Origin: F0422 sp003992255
GTDB lineage: Bacteria > Bacillota > Negativicutes > Veillonellales > Veillonellaceae
Reading direction: 5' to 3'
Assembly (NCBI RefSeq): GCF_003992255.1
Contig: NZ_RQVA01000010.1
Coordinates: 17,808 to 81,807, forward strand
DNA length: 64,000 nt
The stretch's first letter is position 1. Every line of letters starts with the position of its first letter. A model generated the notes under the pieces. It searched no databases. It saw only the letters and a program-made list of their open reading frames with translations, and was not told the DNA's origin. Position numbers and translations under genes: made by a program. Shown here one piece after another: positions 55,847 to 63,905 of the stretch.

Positions 55847-57828
55847 ATGTGCCAGCAGCACGAAAACGGTTGACCCTGACGTCTAGAAAGGGATTGACTT
55901 GGACATTAATATTAGCTATCGGTTTATTATGCCGATATATAGATGTACAAATTATTCATAACAGCACATATTCAAAACGATTTTCGAATCAGTTTATCAC
56001 GGACCGGGTATTACAATCTCCCCGTGGTACTATTTATGACCGCAATGGGAACCCACTAGCCTTGAGTGTCACTGTTAACTCTGTCAGTGCAGACCCAACG
56101 ATGATGCGAGCGGCGAATGTGTCCCCAGAAGAGGTAGCTGATGTGTTAGCTCCCTATGTGCGGATCTCGAAAGAAGAGATAATCAAGAAGCTCAATGAAG
56201 ATACGGCCTTTGTGTGGATTGATCGATTATTGGATGTACCTAACTCCAATGGGGTAGAAGCGGCTGTGAAAACAGCTAAGTATGACTTTATTGGATTACA
56301 TAAGGAGAGTCGTCGATACTATCCGAATGATACATTATTAGCGCAAGTACTTGGTTTTGTGGGATTTAATGAAGAAGGACAGGCGGATGCAGAAGGGAAA
56401 GCCGGCTTAGAAGCGGCCTTAGATGATGTGATTCGCAGTAATGAAACAAAAGTAAGTATCTACAATGATGCAGCAGGTCGTCCTGTATTTGAATCGGTAC
56501 AATCTCAATTCTTGCCTAATCAAGAAAAGTCGGTGAACCTAACCATTGATACAACGGTGCAGTTCATTGCAGAGCAAGCCTTAGACAAGGCTATGGCAGA
56601 GACAAAAGCTAGTAGTGCGGCCATGATTATTATGGACCCTAAAACAGGGGAAATTATTGCTATGGCAAATAAGAACAAGGGAATGTCTAAGGACATTAAT
56701 AAGTTGAAGTTTGAAGACTATCGCAATAATGCAGTGGTTAGTATTTATGAACCGGGGTCTACGTTTAAACCTATTATTGCTTCCTCAGCACTGGCGGCTG
56801 GCAAGTGGCAGTTAGATACGGTATACAATGATACAGGAACGATTTTAATTGATGGACACCATATGAAAAACTGGGATGGTCGAGGCAGTGGTAAAGTTCG
56901 TTTGTTAGATATTTTGAAATATTCTATTAATACCGGTATGGCGTACTTGGGTACCACAGCCGGAGGCGATGTGTTGACGGATTATGTGAAGCGATTTGGA
57001 TTTGGTAAGGCAACAGGTATTGAGTTACCAGCTGAAGGGGATGGTATCCTTTTCGATCCAGCTACGATGACAAAACTGGATGTGGCGACCATGTCTATCG
57101 GACAAGGCATTGCGGTTACACCACTGCAAATGGTACAAGCCTTTGGTGCCTTAGCAAATGGTGGTAAGATGATGAAACCGCATATTATTAAATCTATTGC
57201 GAACCCAGATGGCTCTATTTACAAGGAAGCACAAGATGTAGAACAAGGACAGCCAATTCCTGAAAGTATTGCCAAACAGATTACAGATATTTTAGAAAAA
57301 GAGGTGTCCGAAGGTGGCGGTCACAAGGCGCATGTAGAAGGCTACCAATTTGCTGGTAAAACGGGAACGGCGCAAAAACTTGACCCTGAACATGGAGGGT
57401 ATTTAAATGGTCGCTATATTGCATCTTTCATTGGCTATGGTCCTGTAGAAGATGCGAAGTTTGTAGCCCTAGTCGTTATTGATGATCCAGAAGGGACCTA
57501 TTATGGTAGTCAAATTGCAGCGCCAGTATTCCAAGATGTCATGACACAATTGGTGCGGTACTATAAACTTTCACCGACACGAAGCAAGCCTTCGAAGGAT
57601 GATGCTAAGCAAAGTGCATCTAAGGTACTGTCTGTACAGCGCAATGGAGACGGATCCGTGATCATTCCTAATTTTGCAGGACATACTTATGGAGAAGTTC
57701 GCGATTGGGTTCATGAAGCGAGACTTACATTGAAGCCAGATGGTACAGGTTATGCCACATCACAAGATGAGGCAGCAGGAAGTACGATGGAAGCAGGCGG
57801 ATCTGTGACGGTTCATTTTAGTCGATAA
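55843..57828 (+). CDS. Class B penicillin-binding protein with a PASTA-like C-terminus
   Basis: 661 residues. One membrane span (residues 18-36), a dimerisation part with RGTIYDRNGNPLA near residue 62, then the transpeptidase: S306-TFK, S364-IN and K506-TGT. The last 60 residues (IIPNFAGHTYGEVRDWVHEARL...GGSVTVHFS) look like a PASTA domain. The domain order matches SpoVD/FtsI-type enzymes that cross-link septal or spore peptidoglycan. It has no transglycosylase domain. The ATG overlaps the cca stop (ATGA). It lies away from any division cluster, between cca and folD, so it is probably a second enzyme of its type, and beta-lactams would bind it. Confidence 0.9.
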   Translation: MNVPAARKRLTLTSRKGLTWTLILAIGLLCRYIDVQIIHNSTYSKRFSNQFITDRVLQSPRGTIYDRNGNPLALSVTVNSVSADPTMMRAANVSPEEVADVLAPYVRISKEEIIKKLNEDTAFVWIDRLLDVPNSNGVEAAVKTAKYDFIGLHKESRRYYPNDTLLAQVLGFVGFNEEGQADAEGKAGLEAALDDVIRSNETKVSIYNDAAGRPVFESVQSQFLPNQEKSVNLTIDTTVQFIAEQALDKAMAETKASSAAMIIMDPKTGEIIAMANKNKGMSKDINKLKFEDYRNNAVVSIYEPGSTFKPIIASSALAAGKWQLDTVYNDTGTILIDGHHMKNWDGRGSGKVRLLDILKYSINTGMAYLGTTAGGDVLTDYVKRFGFGKATGIELPAEGDGILFDPATMTKLDVATMSIGQGIAVTPLQMVQAFGALANGGKMMKPHIIKSIANPDGSIYKEAQDVEQGQPIPESIAKQITDILEKEVSEGGGHKAHVEGYQFAGKTGTAQKLDPEHGGYLNGRYIASFIGYGPVEDAKFVALVVIDDPEGTYYGSQIAAPVFQDVMTQLVRYYKLSPTRSKPSKDDAKQSASKVLSVQRNGDGSVIIPNFAGHTYGEVRDWVHEARLTLKPDGTGYATSQDEAAGSTMEAGGSVTVHFSR

Positions 57829-57847
57829 GAGGAGGTAGAGGATATAG

Positions 57848-58696
57848 ATGATCGAATTATTAGGAAAACCTGTAGCACAGGCGCATAAAGCAGTGCTACA
57901 AGAGAACATGCAACCTTTGCTAGCGCAAGGGGTTACCATTACATTGGGTATTTTACTTGTCGGTGATGACAGCGCGGCTCATATGTATGCTACATTTATG
58001 GAAAAAGTGGCAAAAGGCGCAAACTTTGGTACTAAATTAGTACAATTGCCGGAAACGGCTACGCAAGAAGAAGTAGAAGCGGTGATTCGAGAGTTTAATG
58101 AGGATACTGCGATTTATGGAGTATTGCCATTGATGCCAATGCCAAAGCATATCGATACTGAAGCGGTGATTAGTGCCTTAGATCCGGCGAAGGATATTGA
58201 TGGGCTTACTACGTATAATATTGGACTAGTGAGCTCTGGAAAAGGTGGGTATGTACCATGCACACCAAAAGCATGTATGGCGATCATCGACCATTATGGC
58301 ATTGATCTAGCGGGTAAAAAAGTAGTCGTGTTAGGACGTAGCCAAGTGGTGGGAAAACCAGTGGCTTTATTAGCCCTAGATCGAAATGCAACAGTGACGA
58401 TTTGTCATTCTAAAACGCAAAATTTAGAAGCTGAACTAGCCCAAGCAGATGTGATCATTGCGGCGGTAGGAAAAGCCCATATGGTCCATGGATCCATGTT
58501 GAAACCAGGCTGTGTTGTCATCGATGTAGGAATCAATGACCTAGAAGGACAGACCGTAGGTGATGTAGAGTTCGACTCTGCCAAAACAGTGGCATCGGCC
58601 ATCACGCCGGTACCAGGTGGTGTAGGATCTGTGACTACGACTATGATGTTAGAAGGATTATACGAGGCGTATCATGCACGAAATGGCCATCGCTGA
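57848..58696 (+). CDS. folD: Methylenetetrahydrofolate dehydrogenase (FolD family)
   Basis: 282 residues. FolD normally interconverts methylene-, methenyl- and formyl-tetrahydrofolate. The Rossmann part (VVVLGRSQVVGKPVALLAL), the GKAHMV and VIDVGIN stretches and TPVPGGVGSVTT are canonical. Two active-site places are not: the lysine four residues after the conserved Tyr is Met (MYATFMEK), and the Gln of VQLPLP is Leu (VLPLMPMP). In FolD these residues are needed for cyclohydrolase action, so this may be a dehydrogenase only. It starts at ATG 57848 with GAGGTAGAGG upstream and overlaps hypA by 23 bases. Confidence 0.9.
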   Translation: MIELLGKPVAQAHKAVLQENMQPLLAQGVTITLGILLVGDDSAAHMYATFMEKVAKGANFGTKLVQLPETATQEEVEAVIREFNEDTAIYGVLPLMPMPKHIDTEAVISALDPAKDIDGLTTYNIGLVSSGKGGYVPCTPKACMAIIDHYGIDLAGKKVVVLGRSQVVGKPVALLALDRNATVTICHSKTQNLEAELAQADVIIAAVGKAHMVHGSMLKPGCVVIDVGINDLEGQTVGDVEFDSAKTVASAITPVPGGVGSVTTTMMLEGLYEAYHARNGHR

Positions 58697-59015
58697 GGGA
58701 ATTGTGGATGTGGCCTTGGACACGCTGAAAGCAAACCAAGGTAGTGTGATCCACGCTATTCAAGTACAGATTGGCGTCCTGTCTGGGGTGGAGCCGGATG
58801 CGTTACATTTTTGCTTTGATGCAGTCACGCAGGGAACACCAGCAGAAGGAGCCACATTAGAGGTAGAGACCATACCTATGAAAGGTCGCTGTATGGATTG
58901 TGACCAAGAGTTTTCAATACAAGATTACCGCCATGTGTGCCCACATTGCCATAGCTTTGCTGTGGAAGAATTACAAGGTAGGGAACTACGAGTGGCGTCT
59001 ATTGATATGGATTAG
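58674..59015 (+). CDS. hypA: Hydrogenase maturation nickel chaperone HypA
   Basis: 113 residues. It hands nickel to NiFe-hydrogenase with HypB. MHEMAIAEGIV supplies the nickel-binding His-2; the zinc site is C-MD-C (residues 74 and 77) and C-PH-C (90 and 93), each C-x2-C. Full family length. The start lies inside the folD end, so it is translationally coupled. hypB follows nine bases later. No hydrogenase structural genes or hypCDEF are in the window, so the enzyme served must be elsewhere. Confidence 0.93.
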   Translation: MHEMAIAEGIVDVALDTLKANQGSVIHAIQVQIGVLSGVEPDALHFCFDAVTQGTPAEGATLEVETIPMKGRCMDCDQEFSIQDYRHVCPHCHSFAVEELQGRELRVASIDMD

Positions 59016-59024
59016 AGGAGTTCT

Positions 59025-59690
59025 ATGGAAGTACAAGTAATGACAAATGTATTGGCAAAAAATGATGCCATTGCAGAAACACTACAACAACAATTTCGAG
59101 ATAAACAAATTATGGTCATGAACTTACTGGGGTCTCCAGGGGCAGGCAAAACGTCTTTGCTGGAAGCTACCTTGCAAGAGTTATCCAAGGAGTATCGCAT
59201 TGCTGTGATTGAAGGTGACCTGTTTACCGATAAAGATGCGGACCGTATCCATGCTACGGGAGTACCAGTCATTCAAATTAACACGGTTGGTGGCTGCCAT
59301 TTAGATGCCAATATGATTCTTGAAGCTATCGCTGAGTTAGATTTGGATGCATTGGATTTAATCATCATTGAAAATGTAGGCAATTTAGTATGCCCAGCAG
59401 AATTTTTTATCGGTGAAGATATGAAGGTGACAGTCCTTTCCATTACAGAAGGTGAAGATAAACCACTGAAATATCCGTTGATATTCAAAGAATCTGCAGC
59501 GGTCTTATTGAATAAGGTAGACTTATTGCCATATGTGCCATTCAAAATGGATGAGGCTATCCGAGATATTAACTCTTTGCAACCAGGAGTGCCTATCTTC
59601 CAAGTGAGTTGCACACAAGAATCGGGGCTTTCAGAATGGATACAATGGCTGAAAGCAAAGTTAGAGGAGCGAGTAAGAGATGAAGCATAA
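59025..59690 (+). CDS. hypB: Hydrogenase maturation GTPase HypB
   Basis: 221 residues. A GTPase that loads nickel during hydrogenase assembly. The P-loop GSPGAGKTS is at residues 36-44, followed by EGDLFTDKDADRI and NTVGGCHLDA, with the metal-site Cys/His between switch regions, and NKVDLLPY for base recognition. The N-terminal His-rich and C-x-x-C-G-C nickel-storage stretches of some HypB proteins are absent. AGAGGAG precedes the ATG. The end overlaps the next gene by 11 bases. Confidence 0.94.
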   Translation: MEVQVMTNVLAKNDAIAETLQQQFRDKQIMVMNLLGSPGAGKTSLLEATLQELSKEYRIAVIEGDLFTDKDADRIHATGVPVIQINTVGGCHLDANMILEAIAELDLDALDLIIIENVGNLVCPAEFFIGEDMKVTVLSITEGEDKPLKYPLIFKESAAVLLNKVDLLPYVPFKMDEAIRDINSLQPGVPIFQVSCTQESGLSEWIQWLKAKLEERVRDEA

Positions 59691-61182
59691 ACTGACATAT
59701 ACCTTGAGCCTGATCGCCGCATTGGGGATGGCAGGGGTACAGGCGCAAGATGTAACTCCGCCTACAAAAGTAGACACGGCAGTCGCAAAGGATGTCATTA
59801 CGAAACATGGACTTCCTACGAAGGTCACAGCAGGGTCTGTGACTTTTGATTTGACGCCACTTCATGTGGAAGAAGAAGCAGCAATCCGTGCATTTATGAA
59901 AGAAAAGAAAGCATCCTTTGTAGAGTCAGAGGAAGATAATTTAGAAAATGTAGGAACTACGTTTACAGCGAAACGAGTGCTCCCTATTGTTATCACAGAC
60001 GAGTTTGTACAAGCACTGCAACAAGAGGCGAATGCTCGTGTAGAAGCGAAGAAGCAAGAGCCTTGGGCCTTCCCTGAAGTGGATACCCTAAAGCAGAAAT
60101 TAGAAGGCATTCTAGGGAAAACCACAGATACTAAAGTAGCTAGTAAAGAGACTGCTGAAAGAACAGACAAGAAAGCATCTGTTATAGAAGATGGAGATGT
60201 GAAATCTGTTGAAGATGAAGGTACAGATGCTTCTGATATAACGATGGAGAAGAATGACAGATCGAAGTCAGACACTGATGCAGCTGCAAACGACGAATCG
60301 AAGTCAGATAAGAAAAAGGATGCAAAAGAGGATATAAAAGCTAAAGATGCTATGGCCTATGCACCCGAATTATTGTGGACAGATAAAGACACTATTTTCT
60401 TGCATAAGGATGTGCATGTAGGAGCTACCCGTGGGGAAGTACTCTTTGCTTGGGGTGCACCGAAGGCTATGTGGCGCAATACTAAAGATGGTTCTATGGT
60501 GTGGCTATATCAAGGAATGTTTCCTGTCGAAAAAACTATAACAGAATCTGCAAAAAGTTCTATGCAAAAAGAGGAGTTTTCACGGTTGGTGAAGAATTCT
60601 TATAGTAGTGACTCTTTAGCAGGTTCTAACAGTTCTGTGGGCTATGTGTGGCTTTCCCTTGCAAAAGGAAAAGTGGCACATTTGGGAATGATTAAAGGCG
60701 AAGATTGGCCTCGCTTTGCGATACCAGCCACTACATTAGAAACGTTTATACCGAATGAAATGAAGGAAGCAGATTTTTCTTTGATGGGATATCGCTTAGG
60801 TACACCATTTACTAATGATCCGAATCGATCTTGGGAAGAAAAGGGAAAACTTTACGGCCAAGAATTTTTAGGGTATAAGGATGTAGTCGTCGCATATAAC
60901 AAGGATCATGAAATCACTTTGGTCATGATCAACTCATCGCTTGGTACGACAAAACGAGGCATTTCACTTGGAGATTCTAAATACTTACTGCTCTATCTCT
61001 ATGGAGTGCCAGATTTTGAAGAACCTGCTAATCATCATGATCCTAGTAAGGGAACAGTGTATGGGTATCGTCATCCTCTATTGGCGAATACATACTTGTT
61101 GTTTACTGTGGATGATAAATTTATACGGGAAATATTATTGTCGACTCAAAAGAAAAGCGAACTTGTTTCGGCTATGAAATAA
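59680..61182 (+). CDS. Secreted protein of unknown function after hypB
   Basis: 500 residues with a signal peptide (Lys-2, Lys-4, hydrophobic core, cleavage after VQA near residue 22). Residues 150-220 are low-complexity and very rich in Lys, Asp, Ser and Glu, and should be unfolded. The C-terminal half is ordered, with WTDKDTIFLHKDVHVGATRGEVLFAWGAP and a second SLGTTKRGISLGDSKYLLLYLYGVP, which look like two related repeats (a G-x-T-R/K-G pattern followed by a G-x-P turn). No family is named. GAGGAG lies ahead of the ATG, inside hypB. Its role could be periplasmic or at the outer membrane. Confidence 0.7.
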   Translation: MKHKLTYTLSLIAALGMAGVQAQDVTPPTKVDTAVAKDVITKHGLPTKVTAGSVTFDLTPLHVEEEAAIRAFMKEKKASFVESEEDNLENVGTTFTAKRVLPIVITDEFVQALQQEANARVEAKKQEPWAFPEVDTLKQKLEGILGKTTDTKVASKETAERTDKKASVIEDGDVKSVEDEGTDASDITMEKNDRSKSDTDAAANDESKSDKKKDAKEDIKAKDAMAYAPELLWTDKDTIFLHKDVHVGATRGEVLFAWGAPKAMWRNTKDGSMVWLYQGMFPVEKTITESAKSSMQKEEFSRLVKNSYSSDSLAGSNSSVGYVWLSLAKGKVAHLGMIKGEDWPRFAIPATTLETFIPNEMKEADFSLMGYRLGTPFTNDPNRSWEEKGKLYGQEFLGYKDVVVAYNKDHEITLVMINSSLGTTKRGISLGDSKYLLLYLYGVPDFEEPANHHDPSKGTVYGYRHPLLANTYLLFTVDDKFIREILLSTQKKSELVSAMK

Positions 61183-61214
61183 GTGGCGTTCTTTGCTTGA
61201 TGTTGGGCAAAGGG

Positions 61215-61282
61215 AAGACCGCAACATACTCCTTCTCAAACTGATCCTACGGTAGGTTTGTTCAGGAGCATGTTGCGGTCTT
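61215..61282 (+). repeat. Long hairpin repeat, family A copy 4
   Basis: AAGACCGCAACAT/ATGTTGCGGTCTT around the core CTGATCCTACGGTAGG; base for base the same as copy 2 over the whole hairpin. It begins 32 bases after the previous stop and ends in TCTTCTTG, so it may terminate the long operon. Confidence 0.85.
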
Positions 61283-61358
61283 CTTGTATTTGGTATATGT
61301 TAAGCAATAAAGAACGTCAGGATATTTCTACGCGTAACTGCGTCACTTGGGGGAGGGG

Positions 61359-61426
61359 AAGAGCACGACATATTCCGACCCGAACTGATCCTTCGGTAGG
61401 TTTGCTCCGGAACATGTCGTGCTCTT
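61359..61426 (+). repeat. Long hairpin repeat, family A copy 5
   Basis: AAGAGCACGACAT/ATGTCGTGCTCTT with a slightly changed core (CTGATCCTTCGGTAGG). The stem is the same as in copy 3. Confidence 0.8.
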
Positions 61427-61499
61427 CTTGTGTTTGTGTGATTTAGGTAGTAAGGGAATGCCACAAGGCTGCTACGCAAAACTGCATCGCTTGGGAGGA

Positions 61500-61590
61500 G
61501 GAGCATGTTGCGGTCTTTTTGCATTTGGTATATGTTAAGTAATAAAGAACGCCAGGATATTTCTACGCGTAACTGCGTCGCTTAGGGGTG
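61500..61590 (+). repeat. Direct repeat: right half of copy 4 and its tail again
   Basis: About 90 bases from GGAGCATGTTGCGGTCTT repeat the stretch starting at 61265, 235 bases earlier, with few changes. It holds only the right arm of the hairpin, so it cannot fold by itself. The remaining bases up to 61634 are AT-rich, with no gene. Confidence 0.75.
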
Positions 61591-61634
61591 TGAAAGCTTT
61601 TCCAAAAAAAGTTAAAAAAATTTTTATAAAATGC

Positions 61635-61663
61635 TTGCATTATAAATAGGGGTATGTTATTAT
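61635..61663 (+). promoter_or_regulatory. Upstream promoter of the second tRNA cluster
   Basis: TTGCAT, 17 bases, TATTAT (61658-61663). Confidence 0.5.
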
Positions 61664-61705
61664 ATACAAGTAGTCAGGAACAGTACTACAAAGCAGAAAA
61701 AGTTC

Positions 61706-61734
61706 TTGACAAACTACATAAAGACATGTATACT
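61706..61734 (+). promoter_or_regulatory. Main promoter of the second tRNA cluster
   Basis: Perfect TTGACA (61706-61711), 17 bases, TATACT (61729-61734), 16 bases before the first tRNA. Confidence 0.85.
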
Positions 61735-61749
61735 AATGCATGTGAATGT

Positions 61750-61825
61750 GCTGGCGTAGCTCAATCGGTAGAGCAGCTGACTTGTAATCAGCAGGTTGTG
61801 GGTTCAATTCCTATCGCCAGCTCCA
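61750..61825 (+). tRNA. tRNA-Thr (TGT)
   Basis: Acceptor GCTGGCG/CGCCAGC, anticodon loop CTTGTAA, CCA encoded. Confidence 0.97.
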
Positions 61826-61832
61826 TTTTTTT

Positions 61833-61917
<85 letters not shown>

Positions 61918-61924
61918 TTTTCAT

Positions 61925-62000
<76 letters not shown>

Positions 62001-62025
62001 TGTTAATTCGTTAGTGATTGAATGT

Positions 62026-62101
62026 GCTGGTGTAGCTCAGTCGGCAGAGCGTATCCTTGGTAAGGATAAGGTCACCGGTTCAATCCCGGTCACTAGCTCC
62101 A
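62026..62101 (+). tRNA. tRNA-Thr (GGT)
   Basis: Acceptor GCTGGTG/CACTAGC (one G-T pair), anticodon loop TTGGTAA, CCA encoded. Confidence 0.95.
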
Positions 62102-62108
62102 TATACTT

Positions 62109-62185
62109 GGCGGCATAGCTCAGTTGGCTAGAGCAATCGGTTCATACCCGGTGTGTCCGCGGTTCAAATCCGTGTGCCGCCACCA
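62109..62185 (+). tRNA. Elongator tRNA-Met (CAT)
   Basis: Acceptor GGCGGCA/TGCCGCC is fully paired, so it is not an initiator. The anticodon stem/loop CGGTTCATACCCG is the one of the Bacillus elongator Met, which argues against Ile2. CCA encoded. Confidence 0.92.
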
Positions 62186-62189
62186 ATAA

Positions 62190-62213
62190 CCTCACTTTAG
62201 GTGAGGATTTTTT
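62190..62213 (+). terminator. Terminator of the second tRNA cluster
   Basis: CCTCAC/GTGAGG stem followed by ATTTTTTAT. Confidence 0.85.
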
Positions 62214-62237
62214 ATGCCCAAATATAGGTTTTTTCAG

Positions 62238-62273
62238 ATAGTGGGGATACTCTTATGTGAGTATCCCCACTAT
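62238..62273. terminator. 15-base-pair hairpin between tRNAs and the toxin gene
   Basis: ATAGTGGGGATACTC and its exact complement around TTATGT. A T-rich tail (TTATTATAG) follows on the plus strand. It separates two converging transcripts. Confidence 0.65.
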
Positions 62274-62300
62274 TTATTATAGAATTTTTTATGGCATTCT

Positions 62301-62627
62301 TTATATGTCTGTAAATAGTATTTCGTTTATATTACGTTTTGCATAAATAAGTCGGCGGACTTCCATGTTATTTCCAATGACTACATAAAAAATAGAGAAA
62401 TTTCGCACATTGATTCTGTAGTACGGATGCTCTCTTGTTTTTGATGAACGAAAAGGAGCGAAGGAAAGAGGTGCTTGTAGTCTCTTATCGATTGCAGCTT
62501 CTATATCATCTAGCAGCTGATGGGCAGCACTTGGATTTTGTAGGGTATTGGTGATATACGATATAACGCCTATTAAATCTTTTTCAAAGATAGGGAGAAA
62601 TGTTAGTTTATAAGTTGGTTTGTTCAT
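62301..62627 (-). CDS. RelE/ParE superfamily toxin (second module)
   Basis: 108 residues: YKLTFLPIFEKDLIGVISYI, two helices, then a sheet with PYYRINVRNFSIFYVV and the end RRLIYAKRNINEIL, the ParE/RelE pattern of a 'Y-R-x-x-x' strand and a C-terminal R-x-I-Y-x-x-R. It lies downstream of its antitoxin with a 20-base overlap; AAGGAG precedes the ATG within the antitoxin end. It probably inhibits gyrase or cuts mRNA, depending on whether it is nearer ParE or RelE, which I cannot settle. Confidence 0.85.
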   Translation of the reverse strand: MNKPTYKLTFLPIFEKDLIGVISYITNTLQNPSAAHQLLDDIEAAIDKRLQAPLSFAPFRSSKTREHPYYRINVRNFSIFYVVIGNNMEVRRLIYAKRNINEILFTDI

Positions 62628-62880
62628 CGATATAGCTCCTTGCCGCAGTAAATACTTCAGCTTTAGAAAGTCGTGTAGTTGAACTTTTAGCTAATGTATC
62701 TGCTTCATCAAGCTTTTCCTCTACATCCATAGTCAGTGTGGAATATTGCTCGATGCTCATTAGCACCATGGTACCATATCCATTTTTTGTGAGAAATACA
62801 GGTGAGTTTGAATTGATCACAGTTTCTTCAATTTCAGGAAATTTATTTCGCAAGTCAGAGACTGGACGAATATGAATCAT
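62608..62880 (-). CDS. Phd/YefM-type antitoxin
   Basis: 90 residues. IRPVSDLRNKFPEIEETVINSNSPVFLTKNGYGTMVLMSIEQY is the Phd/YefM DNA-binding fold: a beta-alpha start, the 'P-V-x-x-T-x-N-G' hairpin and the hydrophobic VLMS strand. The acidic helical C-terminus should bind the toxin. AAGGAGG lies eight bases before ATG 62880; the in-frame GTG at 62889 overlaps the ribosome site. The pair reads against both neighbours and separates the tRNA cluster from tuf. Confidence 0.87.
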   Translation of the reverse strand: MIHIRPVSDLRNKFPEIEETVINSNSPVFLTKNGYGTMVLMSIEQYSTLTMDVEEKLDEADTLAKSSTTRLSKAEVFTAARSYIDEQTNL

Positions 62881-63062
62881 AATAAACACCTCCTTGTTAT
62901 CATAATTATATCTTTATTTTATCAGAATATTATGTAAAGATAAACTGGTGAATTAAAATAAATAGAATATATCAACAATAATACAGAGATAAAAGGTGTT
63001 ATATTCTGTTTTTTATATTACGAGTAGATTGAGAATTATTTTTGCTCTTGGTTAGATGTACA

Positions 63063-63091
63063 TTGAAATTCATACATAGAATTTGTATAAT
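63063..63091 (+). promoter_or_regulatory. Promoter of the 63158 membrane-protein gene
   Basis: TTGAAA, 17 bases, TATAAT (63086-63091). The 277-base gap it lies in holds no gene. Confidence 0.7.
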
Positions 63092-63157
63092 GAAGGCATA
63101 GAGGCTTCATGTCTTTTGTCTTTTATAGGTTATGTGTTGAATTAAGAGAGGTATTGT

Positions 63158-63757
63158 ATGACAACAGGGTTTAGTGATCTTAAAGAATTATTACTCCATC
63201 CTTTAGGAAAAGGATCTGATCAAATTGCACAGTATGGAACTACTAAAAAAGGCTTACTCACATTTCTGGTGTTAGAGTTTTTATGTTGCTTACTTCTAGG
63301 ATTTTTGATTGCGCCATTAGTTGGATTTTTTATGCCACACTATTATCGAGAAATTATGGCATGGGGGTCTGTAATCGTAGTGATAGCAACTTTTGTTATA
63401 TTTGTAGGTCAAACTGTATCAATTGCATTAAATAGTGCTATTTTTTACGGACTATATAGATTAACAAAGGGTACAGCATCTTGGACAGATGTGGCAAAGG
63501 GGTTTATATATGGTAAACTTTTTTCTGACATATATATAGTAGGGATATTAATTCTTGCTAGTTTGATGGTTCCATCTTATAGTACGAGTGCTCTTTGGTT
63601 AGCGGTGGCTATCGTCCTAGGGGTATTTATTTGGGCTATTTATGTGAATGTACACCTTATGAGCCGTATATTAGACAGTAAGAAGTTAACGGTATTCGTA
63701 TTATATATAGGATTGGCTATCATCAATGTTATCATCCGATATATGTTAGTGTCTTAA
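63158..63757 (+). CDS. Membrane protein, YIP1-like
   Basis: 199 residues with five predicted spans (about residues 31-52, 66-88, 95-115 in part, 128-147, 150-170 and the end). The N-terminal LKELLLHPLGKGSDQI and the later F-x-x-x-Y-x-L and G-K-L-F-S-D pattern recall the Yip1 domain family of small bacterial membrane proteins, whose function is not established. GAGAGG precedes the ATG. It is a single gene, on the same strand as tuf. Confidence 0.6.
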   Translation: MTTGFSDLKELLLHPLGKGSDQIAQYGTTKKGLLTFLVLEFLCCLLLGFLIAPLVGFFMPHYYREIMAWGSVIVVIATFVIFVGQTVSIALNSAIFYGLYRLTKGTASWTDVAKGFIYGKLFSDIYIVGILILASLMVPSYSTSALWLAVAIVLGVFIWAIYVNVHLMSRILDSKKLTVFVLYIGLAIINVIIRYMLVS

Positions 63758-63833
63758 TATGTCATCGTATAGAATGTGAAAGTATATTTTATAAGATAGA
63801 GAGAGTATCTTTTAGAGAAGTATAAATCCATAT

Positions 63834-63862
63834 TTGTATTTCTCTATCTAATCATATATAAT
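63834..63862 (+). promoter_or_regulatory. Promoter of tuf
   Basis: TTGTAT, 17 bases, TATAAT (63857-63862). A leader of about 36 bases follows. Confidence 0.65.
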
Positions 63863-63905
63863 AAAGGTAATTAGTTTTTTTGTAATGAAGGAGGCTATTT
63901 TAACA

